DNA of 64,000 nucleotides from Amphiduros pacificus (lineage: Eukaryota > Annelida > Polychaeta > Phyllodocida > Hesionidae). The stretch lies in the NCBI GenBank assembly GCA_949316495.1, contig OX439012.1, positions 33,227,927 to 33,291,926 of the forward strand, written 5' to 3'. Below are positions 1 through 31,083 of the stretch, piece after piece (position 1 is the first letter of the stretch; every line of letters begins with the position of its first letter). The notes beneath the pieces were generated by a model, which was given only the letters and a program-made list of their open reading frames with translations, had not been told where the DNA came from and ran no database searches. A program made the position numbers and the translations under genes.

Positions 1-63
1 AACGTGATTAACGGTATAAAAATATTCGTCAATCGTTTACTCTTATAGGTAAATGTCATTTGC

Positions 64-486
64 TCATGCTGTCTGCTTCATTCCATATGTTTTACAATAA
101 TTACTTAAAGACACCCATAATGATTCACCAAAAAGTATTTTCAATACAGGTAATAGGAAATCTATGTCAAAACATTGTTGTATTTTACGACATGCATTTA
201 ATGTATCTAGATTAGATATGATATGATACAATTTATGATCATGTCCACAGCCGTGATTGCCAAGCTTACAGCATAGAAAGGATTCACCAGTCTGATGGTC
301 TGGTCTCAATGAACTGCCACCTACTGGACAAATCCAGAACTCAGTTGTTTGAGGAAGGCAGTATTCTGGCTGATGATAACTTTGATATTTTCCATGTGAT
401 AGTTCTAAATATTGGCGACGGAGACTCATCAGATGGTTCGTAGATATATATTCGTCAACATTCATATTTGCCATGTATTTTAACAT
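64..486 (-). CDS. Unidentified ORF, 140 aa
   Basis: An open frame of 140 codons that I do not recognise. It is fairly rich in cysteine and histidine, with a cluster around residues 53-83 (CPVGGSS, FLCCKLGNHGCGHDHK) that could bind metal. The C-terminal half is hydrophobic and probably helical. No intron consensus or neighbour supports a larger gene, and the window edge is close. It may be a host exon or part of a repeat; a chance frame cannot be excluded. Confidence 0.25.
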   Translation of the reverse strand: MLKYMANMNVDEYISTNHLMSLRRQYLELSHGKYQSYHQPEYCLPQTTEFWICPVGGSSLRPDHQTGESFLCCKLGNHGCGHDHKLYHIISNLDTLNACRKIQQCFDIDFLLPVLKILFGESLWVSLSNYCKTYGMKQTA

Positions 487-630
487 TATATGGATTTTTT
501 ATAATGCTGTCCAATCAACACATCCGTTTGGAGAAAGCATAAGTCAGTGACTTGTAACTTGCTTGAAGATGTCATGAATTAGAACTTTAATATTAATTCT
601 CACTAAGTCTATGAAGTTAATTTTAAGTAT

Positions 631-1970
631 TGGATGCTTTATTCTAATATATAACTTTAAGACCTCTAGATTTCACTGAGAGTGCAATAGTGCAAGTGGA
701 TGCTTTATTCTAATATATAACTTTAAGACCTCTAGATTTCACTGAGGGTGCAATATTGCAAGTGGATGCTTTATTCTAATATATAACTTTATCTTAGACC
801 TCTAGATTTCACTGAGAGTGCAATATTGCAAGTGGATGCTTTATTCTAATATATAACTTTATCTTAGACCTCTAGATTTCACTGAGGGTGCAATATTGCA
901 AGTGGATGCTTTATTCTAATATATAACTTTAAGACCTCTAGATTTCACTGAGGGTGCAATATTGCAAGTGGATGCTTTATTCTAATATATAACTTTAAGA
1001 CCTCTAGATTTCACTGAGAGTGCAATATTGCAAGTGGATGCTTTATTCTAATATATAACTTTAAGACCTCTAGATTTCACTGAGGGTGCAATATTGCAAG
1101 TGGATGCTTCATTCTAATATATAACTTTAAGACCTCTAGATTTCACTGAGAGTGCAATATTGCAAGTGGATGCTTTATTCTAATATATAACTTCCTTAGA
1201 CCTCTAGATTTCACTGAGAGTGCAATATTGCAAGTAGATGCTTTATTCTAATATATAACTTTAAGACCTCTAGATTTCACTGAGGGTGCAATATTGCAAG
1301 TGGATGCTTTATTCTAATATATAACTTAAAGACCTCTAGATTTCACTGAGGGTGCAATATTGCAAGTGGATGCTTTATTCTAATATATAACTTTAAGACC
1401 TCTAGATTTCACTGAGAGTGCAATATTGCAAGTGGATGCTTTATTCTAATATATAACTTTAAGACCTCTAGATTTCACTGAGGGTGCAATATTGCAAGTG
1501 GATGCTTTATTCTAATATATAACTTTAAGACCTCTAGATTTCACTGAGAGTGCAATATTGCAAGTGGATGCTTTATTCTAATATATAACTTTATCTTAGA
1601 CCTCTAGATTTCACTGAGAGTGCAATATTGCAAGTGGATGCTTTATTCTAATATATAACTTTATTTTAGACCTCTAGATTTCACTGAGAGTGCAATATTG
1701 CAAGTGGATGCTTTATTCTAATATATAACTTTATTTTAGAACTCTAGATTTCACTGAGAGTGCAATATTGCAAGTGGATGCTTTATTCTAATATATAACT
1801 TTAAGACCTCTAGATTTCACTGAGAGTGCAATATTGCAAGTGGATGCTTTATTCTAATATATAACTTTAAGACCTCTAGATTTCACTGAGGGTGCAATAT
1901 TGCAAGTGGATGCTTTATTCTAATATATAACTTTAAGACCTCTAGATTTCACTGAGAGTGCAATATTGCA
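631..1970. repeat. 67-bp satellite, 20 tandem copies
   Basis: Twenty head-to-tail copies beginning TGGATGCTTTATTC and ending GTGCAATATTGCAAG. Most units are 66 bp; some carry a 4-bp longer spacer after ATATAACTTT, giving 70 bp. Units differ by only a few bases, for example GAGAGTG against GAGGGTG, so the array is young or homogenised. It ends about 45 bp before the first recognisable WSC exon. Confidence 0.95.
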
Positions 1971-2015
1971 CCAAGAGTTTATGTGATTCAAAATATGAGA
2001 TATTTAAAATATCAG

Positions 2016-21218
<19,203 letters not shown>

Positions 21219-21492
21219 TCGAGATAAAACCAGACACTGGAAACATTTTAAAAGAGTACACATTTCATAATTGCTTTAATATGCTTTGTGACAATCCAAA
21301 CTTAATATAGGCCTTGAATATGCAAAATGATATTTGATATTAAAGATATAATATTTAGGGTCATTCATATTTTATTTTACTTGATGAGAATGAAACATCG
21401 ATCATGATAAGTTAATTCAAATTTGTGATCAGCTGAAAGCATTCCAGTTTATTTCAATATTGTTTGTGTGCTATCATAGATATATTCTGATG

Positions 21493-21498
21493 AATAAA
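21493..21498 (+). terminator. Poly(A) signal AATAAA of the WSC gene
   Basis: AATAAA about 275 bp after the stop, with further AATAAA-like words within 30 bp. Position and spacing suit a 3' UTR end. Confidence 0.55.
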
Positions 21499-23034
21499 GT
21501 GTATTTATCCAACAATAAATGCTTTGTTTAATAAAAGTTTAAAGGATTGTCTAATATATGACAAAATAAAAAACAAAAATAGATAAACACATTAATAATT
21601 GGAAAGAAATATTGTGCAAAGATATTGAAATATTCTGTGATTTCAAAATGTCATTTATGACCACTTGATGATGACTCCCTCATGAGTTCTCTCTGACTAC
21701 AGTCTTCATAGGAACTCAGTCTTAAGGATGTCACGGTACCATTGTTCCTGTTGATGATAATTTTTCTATATTTAGCATATGGTAACCATAATGTGATAAG
21801 TGAAATAGATGACAAATAACCTATGTACCTCATAAAGGTATTGTTTCGGGATAACATTTCATTGAGGGGAGAAAATATCTATCTTTTAGCATAATGTGTT
21901 GAGGTAAAAGTTTTAAAAGATCTCAATCATTCTATTTTGCATGTCTGAAAAATATCACTATTTCTTTTAAACATGAAGAAAACTTGTTGAAATCGTATTT
22001 GTAATCACTATAAGCATCATTAATTCAGTTTGAAACTTAAATTTGAGAATACAAAACAAAAAATATTTATATGGAAAACTTACAATGTCTGTTGATCTTG
22101 AACACAGCATTACGCCAAAGTATATATCTCCAGCACCAGGAAATTAAAAAATAATATTACTGAAAACAGAACAAATACAAACCCAAGTTATTCCCTCAAA
22201 AATAAGGATAAGGTTATCAGAATTTTGTTTCTGAGAAAGCCGTGCAGATTGATAGAAATAAGTACTTTCCGAAAAACAAATGAATCAACATACTTGACCA
22301 AGGTTTGCCATATACTCCATTCCTGCAAAACATAATTAATATTCATCAAATAATTGTTAGATCTAATAAAAAATTACCACCATAGTAACAGACAAATTTG
22401 ATACAAAAGTGTTTAGAAATGATTTTCCTCTTGTATTTCGCTAAATGAATATTATAATGAATTGTTATATGACAAACAATTGTTAACTGAATCTCTAAAT
22501 TAAAACATTTTTCTTATTTTATCATATTTTAATGGATAACCATGACAACCATCTATTTATCCATCACCGTCACCATTTAATTCAATGTGACAAAATACAG
22601 TTTAAAATGTAGGTATTATTTTTATAATTTAGACCCAAATATTATGAAATGTTATAATATGTCTAAATCTGTGACCATTTATTGGATATGTTGCTATGAC
22701 AACAGCGTTTCAAAGGATATCGTCCCCAAAGTATATGGTATAAAAGAAAATACACATAGAAAATGGTGATATTTCAGCCATAATGAACAACGATATAATG
22801 CCATGGCAACAGCTGTAGCTCAGCAGCAATACTACACGGATGGTTCCTTTTTTAATAGGCAATCAATGTCAAAAAAAGGAAGTATCTGTGTTACTCTCTG
22901 ATCGGTAGTCATTCCTGTGCCCGGGGTTGTAAATCGGTTTTTTCTGTGGCCAATATTGTTCAAGCAACTGACGCCACTGTGGAGTGTTTGTCGTGTGCAT
23001 GCAATAGAAGTGTGTGATGAAAACAAATCAAGGT

Positions 23035-23375
23035 GACAACATCGTCATCGCCAATCGGTGCATGCAATTATCAAATAATATTGGTTGGAAATGCCTTCTA
23101 ATTGAGAGAATGGAATTCTGAATAATTTATTTCAAATTTGATGTAAATCGGACGATTAGAACAGAAATAACCAAGTCTTATCAATGATTTGCATTCTATA
23201 AAGAAATGCGTGATGACAATAAGTTCAGAATGATAGCATCGTCGTCGCCAATCGCAGAGTGAAATGATCAAATAATACTGCTTGGAAATGCCTTCTATAG
23301 ATTGATAGAGCACGGAATTCTGGGTAATTTTGTTCAAATTTGGTGTTAACCTGACAATTAGAACAGAAATGACAA
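23035..23375. repeat. Tandem duplication, about 180-bp unit
   Basis: Two imperfect copies: GACAACATCGTCATCGCC onward (about 23035) and GATAGCATCGTCGTCGCC onward (about 23222). Shared words include GGAAATGCCTTCTA, GGAATTCTG and ATTAGAACAGAAAT. Confidence 0.75.
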
Positions 23376-23907
23376 GCAAAGTTATAATCACTGAGTTGCG
23401 TTAGCGCCTGAGCGATATTAGAGGATCCTACGTAATCGAGACTGAAACGGCACAGCTTTGTGCATACTTTTGTGGTAGAATATTCGTTCATGTACCAAAT
23501 TACATATTTTTAAAAGATGAACAAAGATAATTTCACCCCCTGGCAGTTAATTTTTATTTTGTTTACTTAATTTTTATTTTGTTTGTTGTAATTTTTGTTT
23601 TGTTTATTTTAATTATTTGTTTTATTTGTTGTAATTTTTTGTTTTATTTGTATTTTTTTCCATCTGTGTTACATGTGGAGCACCACCTTTTCTTGTTTAT
23701 ACACCGCCTGGATTCTCAAAGCTCCATTTTTGACCTAAAAAGAAGTCAGATCACATGGCATTATGATGGCCTTGCAATAGTCCATATATGGAAGTATGCC
23801 CTGATTGCCCACTAAAGGCACACAATTGCCCCCTTTGAGGCTCAGGCTGGTGTGGCCATGAAGTATAGTGCTGCCATTTGAGTGATGCAGTCATGTTGGT
23901 GATTTTT

Positions 23908-24023
23908 TTCTGTCATATTTGTGAGTTTTGGTCTATCATATTTGTGAGTTTTGGTCTATCATGTTTGTGAATTTTGGTCTATCATGTTTATAAACCTTTG
24001 GTCTGTCATGTTTGTGAGTTATG
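23908..24023. repeat. 23-bp minisatellite, about 5 units
   Basis: Units of the form TATCATRTTTGTGAGTTTTG plus GTC, with the last units more diverged. Confidence 0.85.
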
Positions 24024-24612
24024 AAATGTCCTACATATATGTATGTCTGTCTGTCTTGTTATATTAATTTCAGACATTTCAGGTTAACGTTTCAGGCATA
24101 TTCTGAATAACATATAATTAAATTTTCTCAATCTTTCACATAAGAGTGTTTTGAAAGTTAGGATATCACAGCTAAATAATGTTTACTCACCCTGCCCCTG
24201 TGTTAGTATGTCATGCAAAATAATAAAATATATGTATATATACATTTATAATATTATTTGTTTTCCACTTAGTTCATTCAACATGTTGATGGCTTTTACA
24301 ATTAAGCAGCCATTTTGGATAACACGAGGAAAACAATTCAATGAAAACCGAGGTAACAAATTCAATATGTAACATGAACTTAGATAGGTAAGAATTATCA
24401 TTTGCTCAAGGATAGGATGTAAATGATCGTTTGTGAAACAATTTGTAGGTATTTAAAAATAAATGTTCATTGGAATAAAACATTGACCAGCATATCTGTG
24501 GGGCCATTGGTATATATTTAATATATCTCCATATAAAGTAATGGGTGCATTTGCCTGAAAGCATTTTTTCAGTAAGATTAAGATTGTTACAATAGACTAC
24601 CAGAATATTGAC

Positions 24613-24714
24613 CTGAACAGTCTTCTTCCTGAGTACAGTTCCCAATACAAACACGGATCCTGTATCCATTTTGAAGGTCAGACCATGCAGTCCAGTGCCC
24701 ATAGTCTCCGATTC
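24613..24714 (-). CDS. Thrombospondin type-1 exon
   Basis: Minus-strand exon with acceptor ATTACTGCTTCAG and donor GTCAAT, 102 nt, phase 1 to phase 1. It reads IGDYGHWTAWSDLQNGYRI, then RVCIGNCTQEEDC. The WxxW pair, the Arg-rich strand and the following Cys residues are the start of a TSP1 repeat, a domain found in secreted and cell-surface proteins. It probably belongs to the same gene as the exons at 31084-32392, but at least one further exon must lie between, since direct joining to the 31084 exon would create a stop. Confidence 0.6.
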
Positions 24715-25454
24715 CTGAAGCAGTAATATGATAATCATAAGGGCGCTGTATTCTGTGCAGTGAGGTTTTACCAAAAAACATCATTCAAAAAAGGGTCATG
24801 AATATAAGCATACATCCAGTCAATGGATGGCGACATTTGAATGTGATATTAAAATTGTGTGATGCTTGTTATACAATATTCCATACGAGTGCAGTTACAA
24901 CAAGTATCCTAGATAATGAAATGATCTGAGAAATTATATTATTTTTGATTATGGACCATGATAGCAAAACACTGCAAGGCCTCTCACTATGTTTCTGATA
25001 ATAGAGCTTTTATTATATTTAAAAAAGTCTTATATTTATAGTGATTAGGACAAACCTTTACTATTCTAAGTAAGTTTATTACATGTTAAAAAAAAACAAT
25101 ATATGAAATGAAAATAGCATAAGACTATTTCTTTAATCATAACTGTTAACCCATATGTATCAATTTGTCGCTTTATAATGAGCAGTTAACAACAACAATG
25201 TATTCATAAAACACCAATTCCAAAAACAGCTTTATACAAAACAAACAAAAAATGATTTAAAATTTATTCTAACAGTGGGATTAATATGATACATTTTCAA
25301 AGATCAGTGTGTATTTGTCATTCTGTTTTACATAATTTATACAGACGATAAGTTTGAAATGGATATGTGATAACTGGCTACAGTCAAATAATAATATTTC
25401 CAAGTTTAAATATCTGGTTTCCCCATTTAGTCCAGTCTCAATATGAAATGACCC

Positions 25455-25575
25455 AGAACAAATTAGAACAGAAACCATTTTGGTGTTATTTGTCTCAGAA
25501 TGTTACCCAGATGAACTTATAAAAAGTCTACCAAAATCAACTTAGTGGAACATCACCTAATTTGCATTAATATAA
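25455..25575. repeat. Left member of a diverged inverted pair
   Basis: The segment containing AAATTAGAACAGAAA, AAAAGTCTACCAAAATC, TAGTGGAACA and TAATTTGCAT recurs in reverse complement at 29018-29140. The pair flanks about 3.4 kb that holds a LINE fragment and a hAT remnant. Confidence 0.6.
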
Positions 25576-25739
25576 AATTGCCGCCTCTCATTGACGTTTC
25601 ACCATATTTCATGCTTATATTCAGGTTTTTTTTTGTTTGATTAAAGGTTCCTTGCACACTGAAATAATGTCATGCCCTTGCTGTTGGTGTTAAGCAGTTA
25701 TTTTAAGGCCATGATAAGGAAATAAATAGCTTATGTAGT

Positions 25740-27385
25740 GTTTCTTGTAATGTATTTCATACGATGCCAGCATCATTCTGCTATGAAATGCTGCAGTCTG
25801 GCATTACAGGAAAGTTATATTGGAGCCTTAAATCATTATACTCAGCACCCATATCAGCAGTTCAAATCAATCAGTATGTGACAGGCTGGTTTGATGTAAA
25901 GGCTGGGGTCCGCCAAGGAGACAATTTGTCCACAACTTTATTTGCACTTTTTATTAATGACCTGGCCGAGGAACTAAAATCTACTGGATGTGGAATATCT
26001 ATTGCGGATGGTATTAAATTGTGCTGTCTATTCTATGCAGATGACATTGTGATCTTTGGAAATAATGATGAGGAACTACAGAAGCTGCTAGATGTGGTGC
26101 ATAATTGGACGTCTAGATGGAGAATGTTGATAAATTATGATAAAACCAAAGTTGTGCACTTCCGCCCACGTAATATTCCTAGATCACAGTTTGTGTTCAC
26201 ATGTGGTCAAAATGTCATTCAGGTGGCAGAATCCTACAGATATCTGGGCTGCGAGCTAAATGAGTTTCTTGATTTTACCCACACATCTAAAGTGCTAGCT
26301 GAGGCCTCAGGAAGATCTCTTTTTAGCAGTAATAAATAAATATAAATGTGCAGGAGGGATGTATTATGAGTTGTATAAAAGTAGTGCCAGTTATGGATTA
26401 CTGTGGTGCCGTGTGGGGATTCAAAGTCTATGACAAATGCAATACCATACAGAACAGAGCAATTAGAGCATTTCTGGGTGTTCACAGGTTTTCTCCAAAT
26501 ACTGCAATACAAGGCGATGTTGCATGGACCTCTCCTGTCATCCGTCGACAAATTGACATGATCAAACTGTGGTACAGGATACTGTGTATGCCAGATTCAA
26601 GACTCCCTAAACAGTTGTATAAATGGGAATCAAGACTGAATCGCAATAATTGGTTTACAGACTTGAAAAAGGTTTTTATTTCAATTGGAAAAACCAGATA
26701 TGATTGATGTTTTGGACCCAGATAGTATCTCATTAAATAATGTTTTAAAAGGTGCTTTGAATGAACTCAGGTTACGGGATGAGCATCATTGGAAGGCTGA
26801 CTTGCAACAGTCAGCTAAGCTCAGGACATATAGGCTCTGCAAGAGAGAATGGCAGCCTGAATGTTATTTAAAAGTGAGGCTCAATCGTCAGCAGAGATCT
26901 CTGTTTAGTCAATTAAGGTGCGGTATCTTGCCGCTGAGGATTGAAACAGGGCGCTATGGACCTAGGCCTTTGACACCTGAGCAGCGCATATGCCTTCTGT
27001 GTAATTCGGAGTCAGAAACAGAACTCCATTTCTTATTTAATTGCAATATATATCATCATCAGAGACAAATGTATTATACGTTCATGAGCAATGTAGTGCC
27101 ACATTTCACAGAGCTGGATGATTCCAGGAAATTTGATACAATTATGAATAACCCTAATGTAATTAAAGAGACTGCTAAATTCATTGTGAAATGCTACGAT
27201 GAAAGATGCAAAAGACTTTTTATTGATTCTAATTCAGAGGAAAATAATGACATATAAGCCATTCTGGCTGGGTGGCCAATTACAATTTAAAAGTATTTTA
27301 ATATTTTGTATATATGCCTTTCAACTTCATGTAAATTGTACATACCACATGTCTATTGTAATAAAATCTAATCTAATCTAATCTA
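25740..27385 (+). mobile_element. 5'-truncated LINE, CR1/L2-like
   Basis: The 3' half of a non-LTR retrotransposon ending in a TCTAA microsatellite tail (27365-27385), typical of CR1/L2-type 3' ends. The coding part starts abruptly inside the reverse transcriptase. It is a different family from the RNase H-bearing LINEs elsewhere in the window. Confidence 0.8.
25764..27257 (+). pseudogene. Reverse transcriptase C-terminal half of the CR1/L2-like LINE
   Basis: Three overlapping frames (25764-26339, 26348-26707, 26685-27257) together cover the RT palm and C-terminus: KAGVRQGDNLSTTLFALFIN, catalytic CLFYADDIVIF, then MDYCGAVWGF, RAIRAFLGVHRF and a terminal zinc motif CLLCNSESETELHFLFNC. The frame changes near 26330 and 26690 show at least two indels, and the N-terminal endonuclease is missing, so the copy is dead. 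Confidence 0.85.
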
Positions 27386-28089
27386 CATTGTATATTCTTA
27401 ATTTCTTTATGGTGGAAAGAAAAAAAGAGTATGCATTAATACTAGTTAGAAAAGGACTGTCAGAAGTGTTGCCACTATTTGTGAACAGCATTTTGAGACT
27501 TTGCCAAATCTGTTTAACCTAGAATATAATTTGTTAATAACCTACATGCTGCCAATGCTGTCAAACATCAGGCATGCAGCACCAATTTCTACACAGGCAA
27601 GTCAATTCCTCACAAATTCCAAATTTAATGTCAAACGAGGTGTGTGGCACCACCTTCCTTCATTACCTTCAGATGTCCATATAAATAACTTTAGCATTTA
27701 GGTAAAATAATGCTATGGCTGTGGACACAAATAACACAAAGTTCCTATTCACACATAATTTGAAATATCAGTTCAGATATTAGTTATTTTGTGCACTTAA
27801 TTATCAAGGATCGAATCACAGGTTCCATAAAAGTGCCAAATACAGATATGTTCATTTATTCATGAACATATAAAATCATGACCTTCAAACATGAATTAGG
27901 TTAACATCATCTGTGTGATCTTTTTGTACGTGAATTTTCATCAGACCGTTTAGCCTCTTCTGTGTCATGCTGGCCCAAGAGTATGTTTTCACCTTGAAAA
28001 CTGAATGATTGTTCACTGGTAGCATTTGTTGCTGGCATTACAAGAATTTCACTGTATGGATATGCACCATTAGTAATCATAAATTAAAC

Positions 28090-28600
28090 ATAATTATGGA
28101 ATTTCATGTTGGTGTATTCTTTTCAAGAACTATGTTGCTTTTTAATTTGTCTATTTGAGTTTTCAGTCTCTGTGCATTAATTTCTGAAGCATACAGATTT
28201 GTCATAATTGCAAACTTCTGGTCACATGTATTACCAGCAGCAGCCAACATATTCTATAAATTAATATACACTTTATAGCCTGGATGATCAAATATATCGT
28301 CTTTAGCATTGATTATGAAATCTGCATCTTCATAATAGATTTTTCTGTAATGTTCCTGTGGGGTGCTGGGGTGATATTTAGGCCCTAATCTAGAGAGCTG
28401 GGGACCAGTTATCCCTAATGCATTACATTTTTTATTCACTTTGTTCTAAAATTGATCAAATTCTGTGTCTGTCTGTTTTGTTTTGAGTTTTATAATTGTT
28501 TGGCTAGTCATTCTCTGGCTTTCTGCTGCTGACACTGGTGGACTTTGAAAGTAGCTGATGTTGGTGAAATCAGATGGGTAATGACATTTGATTGATTGGA
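28090..28600 (-). pseudogene. hAT-type transposase remnant
   Basis: The minus strand reads KKCNALGITGPQLSRLGPKY, then HPSTPQEHYRKIYYEDADFI, DIFDHPGYKVY and NMLAAAGNTCDQKFAI. The block with RKIYYE and F-D-x-P-G-Y-K resembles the region before the C-terminal dimerisation part of hAT transposases of the ZMYM1-like, DUF4371-bearing kind. Stops interrupt it, and no ends or target duplication were found. Family call is by recall of motif, moderate confidence. Confidence 0.5.
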
Positions 28601-28639
28601 TTCTCCCTCTTCAATATGATCACCACTAATAGTTACCTA

Positions 28640-31083
28640 CAGCTTGCAATGATGTGCAAATTAAATTAAATTGTTAATGGGTCATTAAACACAGTTTTTA
28701 AAAAAATTCTAATTGGAAATTATTGTTCTCTCTACTTTTTGAGAACTTGTTATTGTAGAATAATGTGTTGTAGAGGATATCACAGAAAAGGTGTAAAATA
28801 GACAGATATAATCGGAATACAAGCAAAGTTCCAATTTTTGACTTTTATTGGTCATTTTTGAGTACAAAATATGGGTATTACCAATTTGAAAAGTTTCCCA
28901 ATGGATTTCTCATGTCCAAAAAACATAAAATAGACTCTAAGATTGCTCAAATATGTCAAATAGGAGCCAAAATATATAATTTTTAAGATTTGCCCTGCCA
29001 TGTGTCGGCCATTTTGGATTTATGCAAATTACGCATTGTTCCACTACTTGGATTTTGGTAGACTTTTACTATGTTATTCTCTAGGCTCTTCTGAGATATT
29101 TTCTATCAGTTTTATTTCTGTTCTAATTTGGCCATTTTTTGTCATATATTGACTGGACAAATTACTGATAATGCACAGATGCTAAAATATTCTGATTTTA
29201 AAACATCAGATTTTGATACTTCTGGTGTAATATAATTCATCATTAAATTTTGAAAGTTGGGAAGACTATTTTTAAATAATAACAAATACTAATTCCTCAG
29301 ATCACTGTACAAAGTATCTTATGTTTGCAAAAAAAGTTTGAAATGATATATTAGTATAGAACTAATTCAAACTTACCAAGAAGGTCAACTGAAAATTTGA
29401 AATCAAATGATGAATATTGAATATTATTCAAATCAACTAAAATATTCAAATTATACTATGCAAAGCAATCATCTTCATTGATGAAATATTCTTTATCAAT
29501 CACATCATCTTGCTTTATTAGATGTTACAGATATTTTGCATAATTTTTTGACTATTACAGACAGAAATATACAAATCTCAAATAATATCACAAATACAAA
29601 TTTTCCATTCCCTGAAAATGATGAACAAAATTGTTTTACTCTTTTTTTCCCAGATTATGAGAAAGTATCACTTACATACAATTTCCTCTCCATCACCTTG
29701 GAAATATAAAATACATAAAAAGAACAGCTTAATTTTCAGTCTTTATTTCAATGGCAATATAAAAAGTTCATTTAAAGGTATTTTATGCTTTGAAGTTATA
29801 ATGATCTATATCTTATCTTATTTACATTTTTAAAAAATTGGAGAAACAAGATTGAAGCAATATTTTTGGATTTATCTCATGTTATAGTAAAATGTTACAG
29901 ATATTTTTCATATTTCTTTTAGAAAATTGAATGAAATATCTGGGCAAATAAAATTGCAATTCTACGGGAGGTAAATTTGCTAGACTAATATTGTTATTTC
30001 CAATGCATTTTGATGAATAAAGACTCTATGAACTCGTTTTTGAAAGATGCAAATGATTGAATAATGAGATTTATAGTAAAATCCGTGGAAATAGGAATTT
30101 CATTTTCAAAGTCATTAAGAGGTCACATCAAGGTCACTGGCAATATTTTACAAAGATTAGCCTACAAAGATCTACATTATGACATTATCATTTGTAGATG
30201 TGTTTGTTTGTTTGTTTGTTTGGGGTTTTACATCACCTTCAACATAATTTCATTCATTTCGTGAAGAGACCTCCTTGTAGCAGATATAGTGCTGCCTCAC
30301 TGATAGATAGACAAGATTAAAGCAACATTTTTGGATTTATCTTATCTTATACTTGTTATGCATTCAAAATGTACATAGTCTATCAATTTTCACAGTTCAA
30401 TTTTTTACCTTTCTGGTCCTTGATATATTTCATCAAGATATCAAGCATTTTGAATATTTTCTAATGATATATTTTTCTTTTTCCACCATCTTTGAGAAAT
30501 CTATTGATTGGGATGTTCTCAATAAGGAATTTTACTTTTAGGAAAATTCAGGGAATTATATTTCTTTGGACACCCCTGTATTAGGTCTTATACCCCTGTC
30601 ACATTTATTCCATTTTCAAACATTTATTCAAGTTTCCCAAAAGGTGCTCAGGCAATGGGTTTTTTATTTTTTTTACAAAATCGATTGTCAACCTAGGGTA
30701 TCTTTAGGTTGTCTGATATCTGGAGAAATTTGTGGTGTCCAGGAGATATGTGATTGGCGCTCGGGTGGCCGTGCAGTGCCCATATCTAATGTGACTACAC
30801 ATATGGCAAATAGGACAAAACCTCCTTACAATGTCAGGTTATAATGCCTCAACAAATATGCTTACAATGTGATCACAAGATGCTGAGCATGTGCTCACAA
30901 AATTGCACTACAATACTCACAACATTATCTAAACTCCGTCCTTACAACGTCAGGCACCAAAATACAATATGCTCACAAGACAGAAAAAACGTAAAATTGT
31001 AAACTGGGAAGTACTCCAGTGATTGAAATCAAACTGACAGAATGGACATAGAAATGTACTCCAAATGTGTAAATGTCTCTTAC
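28640..31083. other. AT-rich stretch without recognisable gene
   Basis: No supported exon. Two short related blocks (ACAAGATTAAAGCAACATTT near 30310 and a similar block near 29847) and a TTTG run at about 30202-30221 leading into a block resembling common molluscan interspersed repeats (GGGGTTTTACATCACCTTC to GTGCTGCCTCACTGA) suggest old SINE-like debris. Confidence 0.4.
29018..29140. repeat. Right member of a diverged inverted pair
   Basis: Reverse-complement partner of 25455-25575, with shared words CAAATTACGCATTGTTCCAC, GATTTTGGTAGACTTTTA and TTTCTGTTCTAATTTGG. It may be two independent insertions of one interspersed repeat rather than the ends of one element. Confidence 0.55.

Larger units (their letters stand above)
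21499..24612. other. Gap with few signals, probably 3' part of the minus-strand TSP gene
   Basis: AT-rich, no long frame. On the minus strand, weak small-exon candidates are 22299-22322 (acceptor TGTTTTGCAG, donor GTCAAG, phase 1 to 1) and a stretch ending at a GTAAGT donor near 22080. A 68-codon minus frame at 21651-21857 has a hydrophobic run followed by a charged Ser-rich tail. None is secure. Confidence 0.25.

Noticed and set aside
30566-30844. 92-codon + frame with possible acceptor near 30740
   Set aside because: No partner exon or domain could be found; the residues do not resemble WSC or TSP1.
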